DNA from: Verrucomicrobiales bacterium
GTDB lineage: Bacteria; Verrucomicrobiota; Verrucomicrobiia; Verrucomicrobiales; Akkermansiaceae
DNA length: 24,685 nucleotides
Assembly: GCA_003527555.1 (NCBI GenBank)
Contig: DPWT01000045.1
Coordinates: 1-24,685 of the forward strand
Reading direction: 5' to 3'
Positions within the stretch are counted from its first letter, which is position 1; each line of letters opens with the position of its first letter. The translations under genes were made by a program, and so were the position numbers. The notes under the pieces were generated by a model. It saw nothing but the letters and a program-made list of their open reading frames with translations. It had not been told where the DNA came from and searched no databases. This document shows positions 1 to 7,296 of this stretch, in pieces.

Positions 1-402
1 ATGCGCCAAGCCCGTTTCCTCTCCCCCTCTGCTGAGTCGACTTCGTCTCTCTACCATTGCATTTCCCGTGTTGTGGATCGGCAGTTTGTGCTCGGTCGCG
101 AGGAAAAGGACATGTTCGTGCGTATGATGCGCCAATATGAGGCGTTCTGCGGTGTGCGGGTGCTTTCCTACTGTATTATGAGCAACCATTTTCATTTGCT
201 CGTTGAGGTGCCACCGAAGGAAAAGGGGGCGACGGTCACGCTCTCGGATGAGGATTTTCTGGCGCGGCTCAAGCCGATGTATTCGAAGGTTTATTACCGT
301 GGCATTGAGCAGATGCTGGAGCGGTTCCGCGCAGACGGGGCGGACGCCGCAGCTCTCGAGCTGAAGGCGAAGTTTAGCTGCCGGATGCACGATCTCTCCT
401 AG
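1..402 (+). pseudogene. Truncated REP-associated tyrosine transposase (RAYT, Y1 family)
   Basis: The 133-residue reading frame is the N-terminal part of a Y1-type (IS200-like) transposase of the RAYT group. Seen: YHCISRVVDR near residues 18-27 and the HUH metal-binding motif in SNHFHLL (H63, H65). The ATG at the first base of the window fits the usual start of these proteins. The frame ends at a TAG (400-402), but the next codons in the same frame still read FMKGLKQ, which resembles the continuation in intact relatives as I remember them; the similarity then fades. Intact family members are much longer, and their catalytic tyrosine lies C-terminal to HUH, in the part that is missing. I therefore call it a non-functional remnant, with both a nonsense mutation and loss of the 3' end. 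It does not carry the features of a complete insertion sequence. Confidence 0.8.
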
Positions 403-462
403 TTCATGAAGGGGCTTAAACAGGGTCTACACCAAAGTTTGGGGACGAGGCATTTCTTATCA

Positions 463-1206
463 TTATCTCAGATGTCCTTTACGATATTCGCTAGGGCTGA
501 GTCCAGTATGGTTCCGGAAGGCGTGTGAAAAGTGACTATGATCATAAAACCCGCACTGGTGAGCTATGTCGGCGACCGTTAATTGTGTTTCTTCTAACAA
601 ACGACAGCTTTTTCTTACACGAATTCGTTGTAAATAGTCTTTTGGGCTCATATCTAGAACTGCATGAAATCTCCGGACAAACTGACTGTGTGAAATACCA
701 CTGAGTCGGGCTAAGTCGGCTATTTTGAGTTCGCTTCCTCAATCCTCCTGCATTCGGCGGACTGCTTTGAACAGCGTTCCAATTGGCGTGTTGAGGGCTT
801 TTACTTGGTCAAAAATACGATGAATTCCTGCTACGCCGATGACTTTTCCATCGAGGTCTTTGACCGGGAATTTACTGTAAATGATCATGTTGTCTGAACC
901 CGCATCCTCTGGAGCAGGGGCGAGTTGGTTAATGATTGCACCACCTGAGCGCATCACCATTTGATCGCCTTCTGTGTAGTTTGCTGCTCGTTCCTCGGAC
1001 CAATAATCAGCATCTGTCTTACCTAATGTTTCTGACTCATCCGCTGTGTTACAATAGGCGCAGGCGCGTCGGTTTTGCATCACAAAACGCCCAGCTCGAT
1101 CCTTCATGAAAAAGGCTTCTTCCACAAGGCAATCGCTCAGTTCACGCGTCAATGATCGCCAATCCACACTCTCAAGAAACACTTCTGCATCATTGCTTTC
1201 CGGCAT
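463..1206 (-). pseudogene. PAS-AraC transcriptional regulator split by an in-frame TGA
   Basis: Starting at the ATG complementary to 1204-1206, 155 codons encode a PAS-like sensor (FMKDRAGRFVMQN near residue 33; LGKTDADYW near 61; VKDLDGKVIGVAGIHRIFD near 115-133). A TGA at 741-739 then interrupts the frame. Without any shift the same frame continues for 91 codons (738-466) through both helix-turn-helix motifs of an AraC DNA-binding domain: LKIADLARLSGIS and LTVADIAHQCGF, ending in GLSPSEYR and a TAA. Together the parts make 247 codons, the normal size for a PAS-AraC protein, so one nonsense substitution (for example from TGG or CGA) explains the split. The gene is divergent from the catabolic operon starting at 1279 and was very likely its regulator. 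A separate start at 651 would give only half of the DNA-binding domain. A sequencing error is possible. Confidence 0.8.
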
Positions 1207-1278
1207 GCGTAATTTTTACACGACAATATGTTAAATTTACAAGACATTACGCCTCTTGGTCTGTAAACTTTATATGAA
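1207..1278. promoter_or_regulatory. Divergent regulatory region between the AraC-type gene and the catabolic operon
   Basis: This AT-rich 72-bp gap separates two divergent starts. It holds two similar direct repeats, TAATTTTTACA (1210-1220) and TAAATTTACA (1232-1241), with starts 22 bp apart, and a weaker third copy, TAAACTTTATA (1264-1274). Direct repeats about two helical turns apart are the classical operator layout for AraC-family proteins. That these are the operator is an inference. No clear Shine-Dalgarno sequence precedes the SDR start. Confidence 0.4.
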
Positions 1279-2082
1279 ATGACATCAGATTTACTCGCAG
1301 ACACATCAATTGTTGTGATCGGGGGCACTACCGGCCTAGGTCTATCGGCCTCACTTTCATTTATGGGAGCGGGTGCCAGTGTTGTTGCTGTTGGTCGAAA
1401 TGAAGACAACGTGATTAAGGCGCAAGCTGAGATGGCAAAGATTAATCCTGATCGCGGTCACGCGATGGCTGGTGATGCCATTGACCCGGGAACAAGCTCT
1501 GATGCTATTGCCGTGTGTCTGGAAAAATTTGGTAATTTTGATGGGCTCTACCATGTTGCCGGTGGCAGTGGTCGTCGATTTGGTGACGGACCCTTGCATG
1601 AAATAACCGTTGAAGGTATCGATAAGACACTCGACCTTAATCTCAAGTCATTGATGTTGAGTAATCGCGCTGCCGTTCAGAGCTTCCTTGAACGTAAGAC
1701 CGCTGGGCGCGTCTTGAACATGGGCTCTGTCCTAGGATATTCGCCTTCACCACAATATTTTTCAACACATGTTTATGCTGCTGCTAAGGCGGCCATCATT
1801 GGTTTTACCAAAGCGACTGCGGCTTATTACGCAAACGATAACATCCGCTTTAATGTCATCGCACCGGCATTGGTAGAAACACCCATGGCACAGCGTGCGG
1901 CTAACGATGATGTCATCCAGAATTTCATCAAAACCAAACAGCCGCTCGACGGTGGCCGTATCGGTTGTCCAGAGGATCTTGATGGCCTAGCAACGTATTT
2001 GCTATCCCAACAAAGCCGATTTGTTACCGGTCAGGTGATCGCTGTAGATGGCGGTTGGACGGTTTCCGAAGGCCAACTCTAG
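1279..2082 (+). CDS. SDR-family NAD(P)-dependent oxidoreductase
   Basis: This 267-residue classical short-chain dehydrogenase has a full active site. Seen: the nucleotide-binding glycine motif GGTTGLGLS (residues 15-23), the structural HVAGG segment (92-96), and the catalytic tetrad N121, S150, Y166 and K170 (YAAAK). The C-terminal RFVTGQVIAVDGGW is typical of the family. These cytoplasmic enzymes oxidise or reduce hydroxyl/keto groups on sugars, polyols and many other substrates; the substrate cannot be read from the sequence. It is the first gene of a ten-gene operon, and the kinase start follows 7 bp after its stop. After GR at 39-40 the motif favours neither NAD nor NADP strongly. The ATG at 1279 is preferred because it gives the normal N-terminus just before the first beta strand. 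Confidence 0.93.
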   Translation: MTSDLLADTSIVVIGGTTGLGLSASLSFMGAGASVVAVGRNEDNVIKAQAEMAKINPDRGHAMAGDAIDPGTSSDAIAVCLEKFGNFDGLYHVAGGSGRRFGDGPLHEITVEGIDKTLDLNLKSLMLSNRAAVQSFLERKTAGRVLNMGSVLGYSPSPQYFSTHVYAAAKAAIIGFTKATAAYYANDNIRFNVIAPALVETPMAQRAANDDVIQNFIKTKQPLDGGRIGCPEDLDGLATYLLSQQSRFVTGQVIAVDGGWTVSEGQL

Positions 2083-2089
2083 TAAAAAC

Positions 2090-3217
2090 ATGCAAGCTGT
2101 TTACGATAGTTTAATCCCGCAGATTGATGCTGCGCTGCCAGGTCTTGACAAGCTTCATTGTTTGTTAGGCTTTGATGGTACGGTGGACATTATTTGCAAG
2201 CCAGTTGAAATGCGTGAGGGAGCTGGCGATCAGTTTGAAGCCTTTTCGACGATAAGGGATTTTGGCCAGCGTGTGATCGATGCGGATGGTAAAAGCGCTC
2301 TAATTGAAATCGTTGCTGAACGGGAAAAAATCGGCGGCAATGGTCCGATTATGGCTAACGCACTGGCAGAATCTGGTTTGCCTGTCGATTACATCGGCAC
2401 TTTGGGTAAACCTGATATCCATCCAGCATACTGTGAATTTGCCAAGCGGCTGCAAGTCCATTCTGTTGCTAATCCAGCGGTCACACACGCGCTCGAGTTT
2501 TCTAATGGGAAAGTAATGCTCACGAATACTGGAACCTATGATGATGTCTCTGCGGAGACACTGGAGCGTGAGATAGGGGAGGCTATGATGACGCGTCTCG
2601 TGGAACAATCGAAGCTGTGCTGTTTACTTAACTGGACTTGCCTTGCGGAATTAAATTCAATTCTAGTTTGGTATCTGGAGACTATCTTACCTGCGTCTTG
2701 CTCTGATCCAGAGCGGATCTTTTTCTTTGATCTGGCGGATCCTTCCATGCATTCAGATGACAGAATAAAAGCTGTGTTAGATCATATTGGTCATTTTTCA
2801 GAATATGGGCGAACCATCCTTGGTATGAACTTTAACGAAACCTGCCAAGTCAGCAGGGTGCTTGCTATTGATGAGCCAGACAGCGAACCGAAATCGTTGT
2901 GTCAGGCGCTAGAGGCGATCCGTTCGAAGCTCGGCATTGACTGTGCTATGGGGCATCCCGTCGATTTTGCAGCTTGTGCGACGGCTAATGGTAGTTGGTC
3001 GGTCGTTGGCCCCCACACTGCCACACCAAAAATAACAACCGGCGCCGGCGATCACCTCAACGCGGGATTTGGTCTTGGCATGCTTCTTGGTTTCACTCCT
3101 GAAGATGCCCTCAAGCTCGGCGTGCTTTATTCTGGATATTACGTGCGCACAGCCCGTCCACCCCATCTCAACAACATTGTAGATTTTATTCAAATACTCA
3201 AAAAACCATCCAAATGA
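2090..3217 (+). CDS. PfkB-family carbohydrate kinase
   Basis: This 375-residue protein has PfkB (ribokinase superfamily) hallmarks: IGGNGPIMAN at residues 81-90 (the sugar-binding GG motif) and TTGAGDHLNAGF at 316-327, which holds the anion hole and the catalytic aspartate D321. The family phosphorylates sugars or nucleosides at a hydroxymethyl group. The protein is longer than a typical ribokinase (about 300 residues) and diverges through the middle, so the substrate may be unusual. An in-frame ATG at 2048 lies inside the SDR gene; the ATG at 2090, 7 bp after the SDR stop, is the more natural start. The stop overlaps the next start as ATGA (3214-3217), which points to translational coupling. 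Inferred role: phosphorylation of a pathway intermediate made by the neighbouring oxidoreductases and hydrolases. Confidence 0.85.
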   Translation: MQAVYDSLIPQIDAALPGLDKLHCLLGFDGTVDIICKPVEMREGAGDQFEAFSTIRDFGQRVIDADGKSALIEIVAEREKIGGNGPIMANALAESGLPVDYIGTLGKPDIHPAYCEFAKRLQVHSVANPAVTHALEFSNGKVMLTNTGTYDDVSAETLEREIGEAMMTRLVEQSKLCCLLNWTCLAELNSILVWYLETILPASCSDPERIFFFDLADPSMHSDDRIKAVLDHIGHFSEYGRTILGMNFNETCQVSRVLAIDEPDSEPKSLCQALEAIRSKLGIDCAMGHPVDFAACATANGSWSVVGPHTATPKITTGAGDHLNAGFGLGMLLGFTPEDALKLGVLYSGYYVRTARPPHLNNIVDFIQILKKPSK

Positions 3218-3993
3218 CACCTACTCAACAATTTCTCAATAAAAGCCGTGGACTGATCGATGCCGTAGAAGCCCAGCAATCCCAGATTGAACAAGTTGCC
3301 GATCTTTTTTCCCAGACGATTCTTAACGGCCGCATGGTCCAGCTTTTTGGTTCTGGTCACAGCCGAATGATGACTGAGGAAATGTGGCCGCGTTATGGTT
3401 CCTTTCCAGGGTTTAACCCAATCGTTGAGCTGTCACTTTCGTTCCACAACCTCGTGGTCGGAGCAAACGGGCAACGCCAAGCGATGTTCCTCGAAAACGT
3501 GCCAGGACTCGCTGATCGTATTCTGCGTAATTTTGATCTTAATGAACAAGATTCCGCCTTGGTGATTTCATCAAGCGGTTGCAATGTAGTACCGATCGAG
3601 ATGGCTGAAATTTTTCAGAAGCGCGGTGTCAAAGTCGTTGCTTTAATTAGCAAGCTTCATTCAGAGCCGAGCACCAGCAAACGTGAGGACGGAAAGAAAC
3701 TGCAAGATTTTGCTGACATCGTGCTCGATACCGGTGCTCCGCTCGGTGATGCCATGATCAGGATTGACGGATTAGATGAACCCGTTGCTCCGGGATCGAC
3801 CGTGGGAGGTTGCCTTATCGTGAATTCGATCAAGGCGGAGGTAGCACAGCGACTGACAGCTGCAGGACAACCGCCAAAAGTATTGAGTGCAGGAGTGGTT
3901 GTAGGTGCTGAGCGCGCTGTAGAACTCTTCGAGGGCGCCTATGATGAGCATGCTCATCGAATCTCTCGCTACTACGAAAATGTTGGCCAGTAA
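3214..3993 (+). CDS. SIS-domain protein (sugar isomerase-like, UPF0309 type)
   Basis: A 259-residue protein with a single SIS (sugar isomerase) fold. Seen: the phosphosugar-binding loops LFGSGHSRMM (44-53) and VISSSGCNVVPIEMAE (117-132), followed by VKVVALISK, the usual strand after the second loop. The length and layout resemble UPF0309/SIS_2 proteins rather than GmhA or the two-domain GlmS type. Such proteins bind phosphorylated sugars; the reaction could be an aldose-ketose isomerisation or an etherase-like step. It starts within the stop of the kinase gene, so its substrate may be the kinase product. The precise reaction cannot be determined from sequence. Confidence 0.85.
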   Translation: MTPTQQFLNKSRGLIDAVEAQQSQIEQVADLFSQTILNGRMVQLFGSGHSRMMTEEMWPRYGSFPGFNPIVELSLSFHNLVVGANGQRQAMFLENVPGLADRILRNFDLNEQDSALVISSSGCNVVPIEMAEIFQKRGVKVVALISKLHSEPSTSKREDGKKLQDFADIVLDTGAPLGDAMIRIDGLDEPVAPGSTVGGCLIVNSIKAEVAQRLTAAGQPPKVLSAGVVVGAERAVELFEGAYDEHAHRISRYYENVGQ

Positions 3994-3995
3994 TT

Positions 3996-5369
3996 ATGCT
4001 AAATTGTATCAATCATAATGCGGTTCCACTCGCCTTCGCCACCGACGTGTTGATCATCGGTGCAGGTTCCGCGGGCTGCAGTGCTGCACTGGCTGCCAAA
4101 GCCAGCGGAGCAGAAAAAGTGACGTTGATTGATCGGGCAGGTTTTCCTGGGGGTATTTCAACCCAAGCACTGGATACTTTTTACGGGTTTTTTACTCCGG
4201 GAGATACCCCGAAAAAAGTGGCGGGTGGTATCGGTAATCGAGTCGTTGATGCATTGGATGCTGCAGGAGCTGTTTTCCTGCGCCCTAACACCTACGGTGC
4301 AGGCACTGGTGTGAACTATAACCCTGAACGCCTAAAGCTGGTTTGGGATCAATTGTTGAGCGAGGCGGGCGTGCAGACGCTGCTTCACACAAATCTTGTG
4401 GATGTTGTGCAGGAGCAGGGTCAGGTGCAGTCTGTCGTGGTCGGTGGTAAGCAAGGATTTATTCGCATCAAAGCGCGTGTCTTTATTGATGCATCTGGGG
4501 ATGCCGATTTTTGTCATTTTGCTGGAATTGATTACGAGACGGCTGGTGAGCATGAACCGGTGCAAACGATGACCACGACTTTCCGTATGTCCAACGTCGA
4601 TCTGGATCGCTATCAGCAAGCAGGAGGCAAGAAAATGCTCATGCAAAAGATGGCTCAAGCTGTTGAAGCAAAGACACACGCATTGCCTCGCAAGGCAGGT
4701 AGCATTCATCCAATGAATGCGGAGGGCTGCATCTCAACTGTGGCGGTAAGGGTGGCTGGTTATTCTGGCCTCGATGCAGCAGAGCTAACAAGTGCTGAGC
4801 AAGACGGTCGACGGCAGGCATTTATTTACGAGGATTTCTTGCGCGACTGCGTTCCTGGGTTTGAATCATCAAACATCATTGGCCTCTCCTCGAGTATTGG
4901 CGTGCGCGAGAGTCGCCGTGTTTATGGTCACTATCGGCTCACGCGTGAAGATTGCCTGAGTAAAGCCCAATTTGAGGATAAGGTGCTGCTCTGCGGTGCC
5001 CCTATTGAAGACCACCGCGAATCCTCAAGTGGCGAAGATGAAACGCACTGGGCATACGTGCCCGATGGAGGTGTTTATGAAGTTCCTTTTCGCTGTTTTC
5101 TACCTCGCGATACTTACCAAACTTTAGTCTGTGGTCGTTGCTTCAGCGCCACTCATGACGCGCATGCATCTTGTAGATCGATGGCACAAACCATGGCGAT
5201 GGGTCATGCTTGTGGTTCTGCTGCGGCGCTCTCACTCAAACTAAAGCTGGAGCTCCCCGAGTTACCAATTGATCAGCTGCAAGAGACATTGCGAAATCAA
5301 GGAGCAGTATTGGAAGCCCCGGCACAAAGAGCAGCAATTGGTGCTCATGACTGGAAACTTAACTACTAA
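3996..5369 (+). CDS. FAD-dependent oxidoreductase (FAD_oxidored family)
   Basis: This 457-residue flavoprotein has an N-terminal dinucleotide-binding fold: VLIIGAGSAGCSAALAA (18-34) with GxGxxG at 22-27, and the acidic residue D46 at the end of the second strand (LIDRAGFPGG). DASGDADFCHFAG (about 165-177) matches the second FAD-contacting motif, and the C-terminal CRSMAQTMAMGHACGSAAAL is the usual closing FAD segment. The family is widespread in Planctomycetota and Verrucomicrobiota next to sugar-catabolic genes, but substrates are mostly unknown. No signal peptide is evident. It starts 2 bp after the SIS gene. Inferred role: oxidation of a hydroxyl group on the pathway substrate. Confidence 0.88.
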   Translation: MLNCINHNAVPLAFATDVLIIGAGSAGCSAALAAKASGAEKVTLIDRAGFPGGISTQALDTFYGFFTPGDTPKKVAGGIGNRVVDALDAAGAVFLRPNTYGAGTGVNYNPERLKLVWDQLLSEAGVQTLLHTNLVDVVQEQGQVQSVVVGGKQGFIRIKARVFIDASGDADFCHFAGIDYETAGEHEPVQTMTTTFRMSNVDLDRYQQAGGKKMLMQKMAQAVEAKTHALPRKAGSIHPMNAEGCISTVAVRVAGYSGLDAAELTSAEQDGRRQAFIYEDFLRDCVPGFESSNIIGLSSSIGVRESRRVYGHYRLTREDCLSKAQFEDKVLLCGAPIEDHRESSSGEDETHWAYVPDGGVYEVPFRCFLPRDTYQTLVCGRCFSATHDAHASCRSMAQTMAMGHACGSAAALSLKLKLELPELPIDQLQETLRNQGAVLEAPAQRAAIGAHDWKLNY

Positions 5370-5405
5370 AATAACAATAACCACTAAACCAAGCACAATT
5401 ATATT

Positions 5406-6461
5406 ATGAAAACATGTCCACTACGCACGTCCGTCATTGGTAGCTATTCGTTTCCGAGTTGGCTCGAATTCGCATCCAGCAACCTTGGTTCTTTTGGGTC
5501 TAAAGACCTTGCTGAAATCCAAGACGATGCTGTGATCGCTGCTCTTCACGATCAAAACTTAGCTGGTCTCGATGTCGTCACCGATGGCGAACAGACACGC
5601 CTCGATTTTAATCTTTCGTTTTACGGATATCTAGACGGGATTGAATTGGAATCTGCCTCGCCTCGCCTGTTCGGTCCGCCAGCCCATGATCAACGCGGCA
5701 AACATCAGGTCGTCGGGGAAATTACTGCGCCACGCGGGCTCGGTGTGGTTGAGGAATACCAACGCCTCGTCCGTCTCCAGAAACCGTTTCCGGACGCTCC
5801 TCCCGTCACACTTAAGGCTAGTGTTCCCGGCCCATACACGATGAGTGGGCGACTTCTTCCCAATGCGCAATACGAAGATCGCTGGGCGCTCACTGAAGCG
5901 CTGTTGCCGTTTGTTCGTCAAGAGCTAGAGGGTCTTGTTGAGGCTGGATGTACTGAAATAAGCGTGGATGAACCATCAATGAGTTGTTATGCCTACAAGG
6001 AGGACTCAAAACGTTTTGTAGACATCTTCAACCGTACGGTTGAGTCCGTTGTGGGGCGCACACGGCTTTGCACACACTTATGTTTTGGAAACTTCAAAGG
6101 GCACGCCGTCGGATACCGTCGCATCGCTCCCATGTTCCCAGAATTCCTCGATTTTAAATGCGACGAAATGCATGTGGAGATGGCGAGCCGCGAGTTTAGT
6201 GAGATTGAATTGATTTCAAAAATTGCTGAACGGATGGACGTTGCTGTGGGGATCGTGGATGTGAAAAGCTATTTCATCGAAACGCCGGAGGACATTGCTA
6301 ATCGTGTGCGTTTATGTCTGGAGCATGCACCAGCCGATCGTCTTGTATTTGCGCCAGATTGCGGACTCAGCCAGACCGCGCGCTGGGCTGCTAAAAAGAA
6401 ACTCGTCAACATGGTAGAAGGTGTGAAATTAGTTAAACAGGAACTTAATATTGAATCCTAA
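5406..6461 (+). CDS. MetE-like (cobalamin-independent methionine synthase C-terminal domain) methyltransferase
   Basis: A 351-residue protein equivalent to the C-terminal catalytic half of cobalamin-independent methionine synthase. The four zinc ligands of MetE are recognisable: H224 and C226 (THLCFGNF), E258 (HVEMASRE) and C319 (APDCGL). SVDEP (186-190) matches the conserved homocysteine-site loop, and VVTDGEQTR (57-65) the start of the barrel. Full MetE is about 750 residues, and the missing N-terminal half helps bind folate polyglutamate. In a sugar operon such a stand-alone domain may move a methyl group from a methylated substrate to a thiol rather than make methionine from methyl-folate. 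That is inference; a housekeeping methionine role cannot be excluded. It follows the flavoprotein gene by 36 bp with no visible terminator. Confidence 0.85.
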   Translation: MKTCPLRTSVIGSYSFPSWLEFASSNLGSFGSKDLAEIQDDAVIAALHDQNLAGLDVVTDGEQTRLDFNLSFYGYLDGIELESASPRLFGPPAHDQRGKHQVVGEITAPRGLGVVEEYQRLVRLQKPFPDAPPVTLKASVPGPYTMSGRLLPNAQYEDRWALTEALLPFVRQELEGLVEAGCTEISVDEPSMSCYAYKEDSKRFVDIFNRTVESVVGRTRLCTHLCFGNFKGHAVGYRRIAPMFPEFLDFKCDEMHVEMASREFSEIELISKIAERMDVAVGIVDVKSYFIETPEDIANRVRLCLEHAPADRLVFAPDCGLSQTARWAAKKKLVNMVEGVKLVKQELNIES

Positions 6462-6462
6462 C

Positions 6463-7296
6463 ATGCAGTCAGCTTATCAAAAAAACGATGCACTGCTCGA
6501 AGATATCGCTCGCGCAAGGGCAGAGGCGCGGTCGCGCGTTTGGTGGCTCGGTCAAAGCGGATTTCTCGTCTACACACCCGCAGCTACTATTCTTTTTGAT
6601 CCCTATCTATCGGATTCACTAACGCGCAAATACGAGGATACAGACAAACCACATACACGCGTCACCGAGCTGGTTATTTCACCAGAACTTCTGACCGATA
6701 TCGACGTCATCACCAGCTCACACAATCATACCGATCACTTGGATGCCGAAACGCTATTGGCATTGTTAGAAGCAAACCCCCAAGCGCGGTTGGTGATTCC
6801 ACGTGCTAACCGGACCTTCGTTCTTGATAGGCTTGGGGACGTGGATGATGCACTTGAAGTAATTGATGCCGGAGAGAGCATCCAATTGGGAGAAGTTGCT
6901 CTTGATGGTATTCCCGCTGCCCATAATGCTGTTGATCGTGATAATAATGGATGTTGCCGATTCCTCGGTTTCGTTGCACGGACTAATGGCCAGACATTCT
7001 ATCACAGTGGTGACACTCTGATGCATGATGAATTAGTGCCCGCAATCCTACCTTTTGAGCCTGACGTTGCGTTTGTTCCGATCAATGGCAACAAACCCGA
7101 ACGCCGCGTGGCAGGAAACCTTGATGGGCGAGAGGCAGCTGAGCTGGCCAAGGCTACCCGTGCTGGCATAGCCATCCCACATCATTTTGACATGTTTGCT
7201 TTCAATACAGCATCACCGGAATTATTCGCATCAGAATGCGAGCGGATCGAGCAACCATTTCGAGTAATGCAGAACGGAGAAGGATACGATTTGTGA
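6463..7296 (+). CDS. UlaG-like metallo-beta-lactamase-fold hydrolase
   Basis: A 277-residue MBL-fold protein resembling L-ascorbate-6-phosphate lactonase (UlaG). Seen, counting from the ATG at 6463: WWLGQSGFLV (27-36), ILFDPYLSD, the metal motif HNHTDH (87-92), a histidine in AAHNAV (154), HSGDT with D184, and IPHHFDMF with H240/H241. These supply a complete metal-binding set. UlaG hydrolyses a phosphorylated sugar lactone in the cytoplasm. A TTG start at 6451 would overlap the MetE-like gene by 11 bases; the ATG at 6463, just after that gene's TAA, is preferred. The stop overlaps the next start as GTGA. The adjoining phosphotriesterase-family gene is a second candidate lactonase, which strengthens the case for a lactone intermediate. 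Exact substrate unknown. Confidence 0.88.
   Translation: MQSAYQKNDALLEDIARARAEARSRVWWLGQSGFLVYTPAATILFDPYLSDSLTRKYEDTDKPHTRVTELVISPELLTDIDVITSSHNHTDHLDAETLLALLEANPQARLVIPRANRTFVLDRLGDVDDALEVIDAGESIQLGEVALDGIPAAHNAVDRDNNGCCRFLGFVARTNGQTFYHSGDTLMHDELVPAILPFEPDVAFVPINGNKPERRVAGNLDGREAAELAKATRAGIAIPHHFDMFAFNTASPELFASECERIEQPFRVMQNGEGYDL

Noticed and set aside
739..741. TGA as selenocysteine or a reassigned codon
   Set aside because: Other genes here use TGA as a normal stop (for example 3215-3217, 7294-7296, 16023-16025). The position aligns with a linker before an HTH domain, not with a redox site, and no selenocysteine element was recognised.
1274..1282. Tiny leader frame ATG AAA TGA overlapping the SDR start
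   Set aside because: Two codons only, no ribosome-binding sequence, and very likely in AT-rich DNA by chance.
3214..3993. N-acetylmuramic acid 6-phosphate etherase (MurQ) as the SIS protein
   Set aside because: The MurQ-specific signature was not seen and the protein is shorter than MurQ; the UPF0309/SIS_2 layout fits better.
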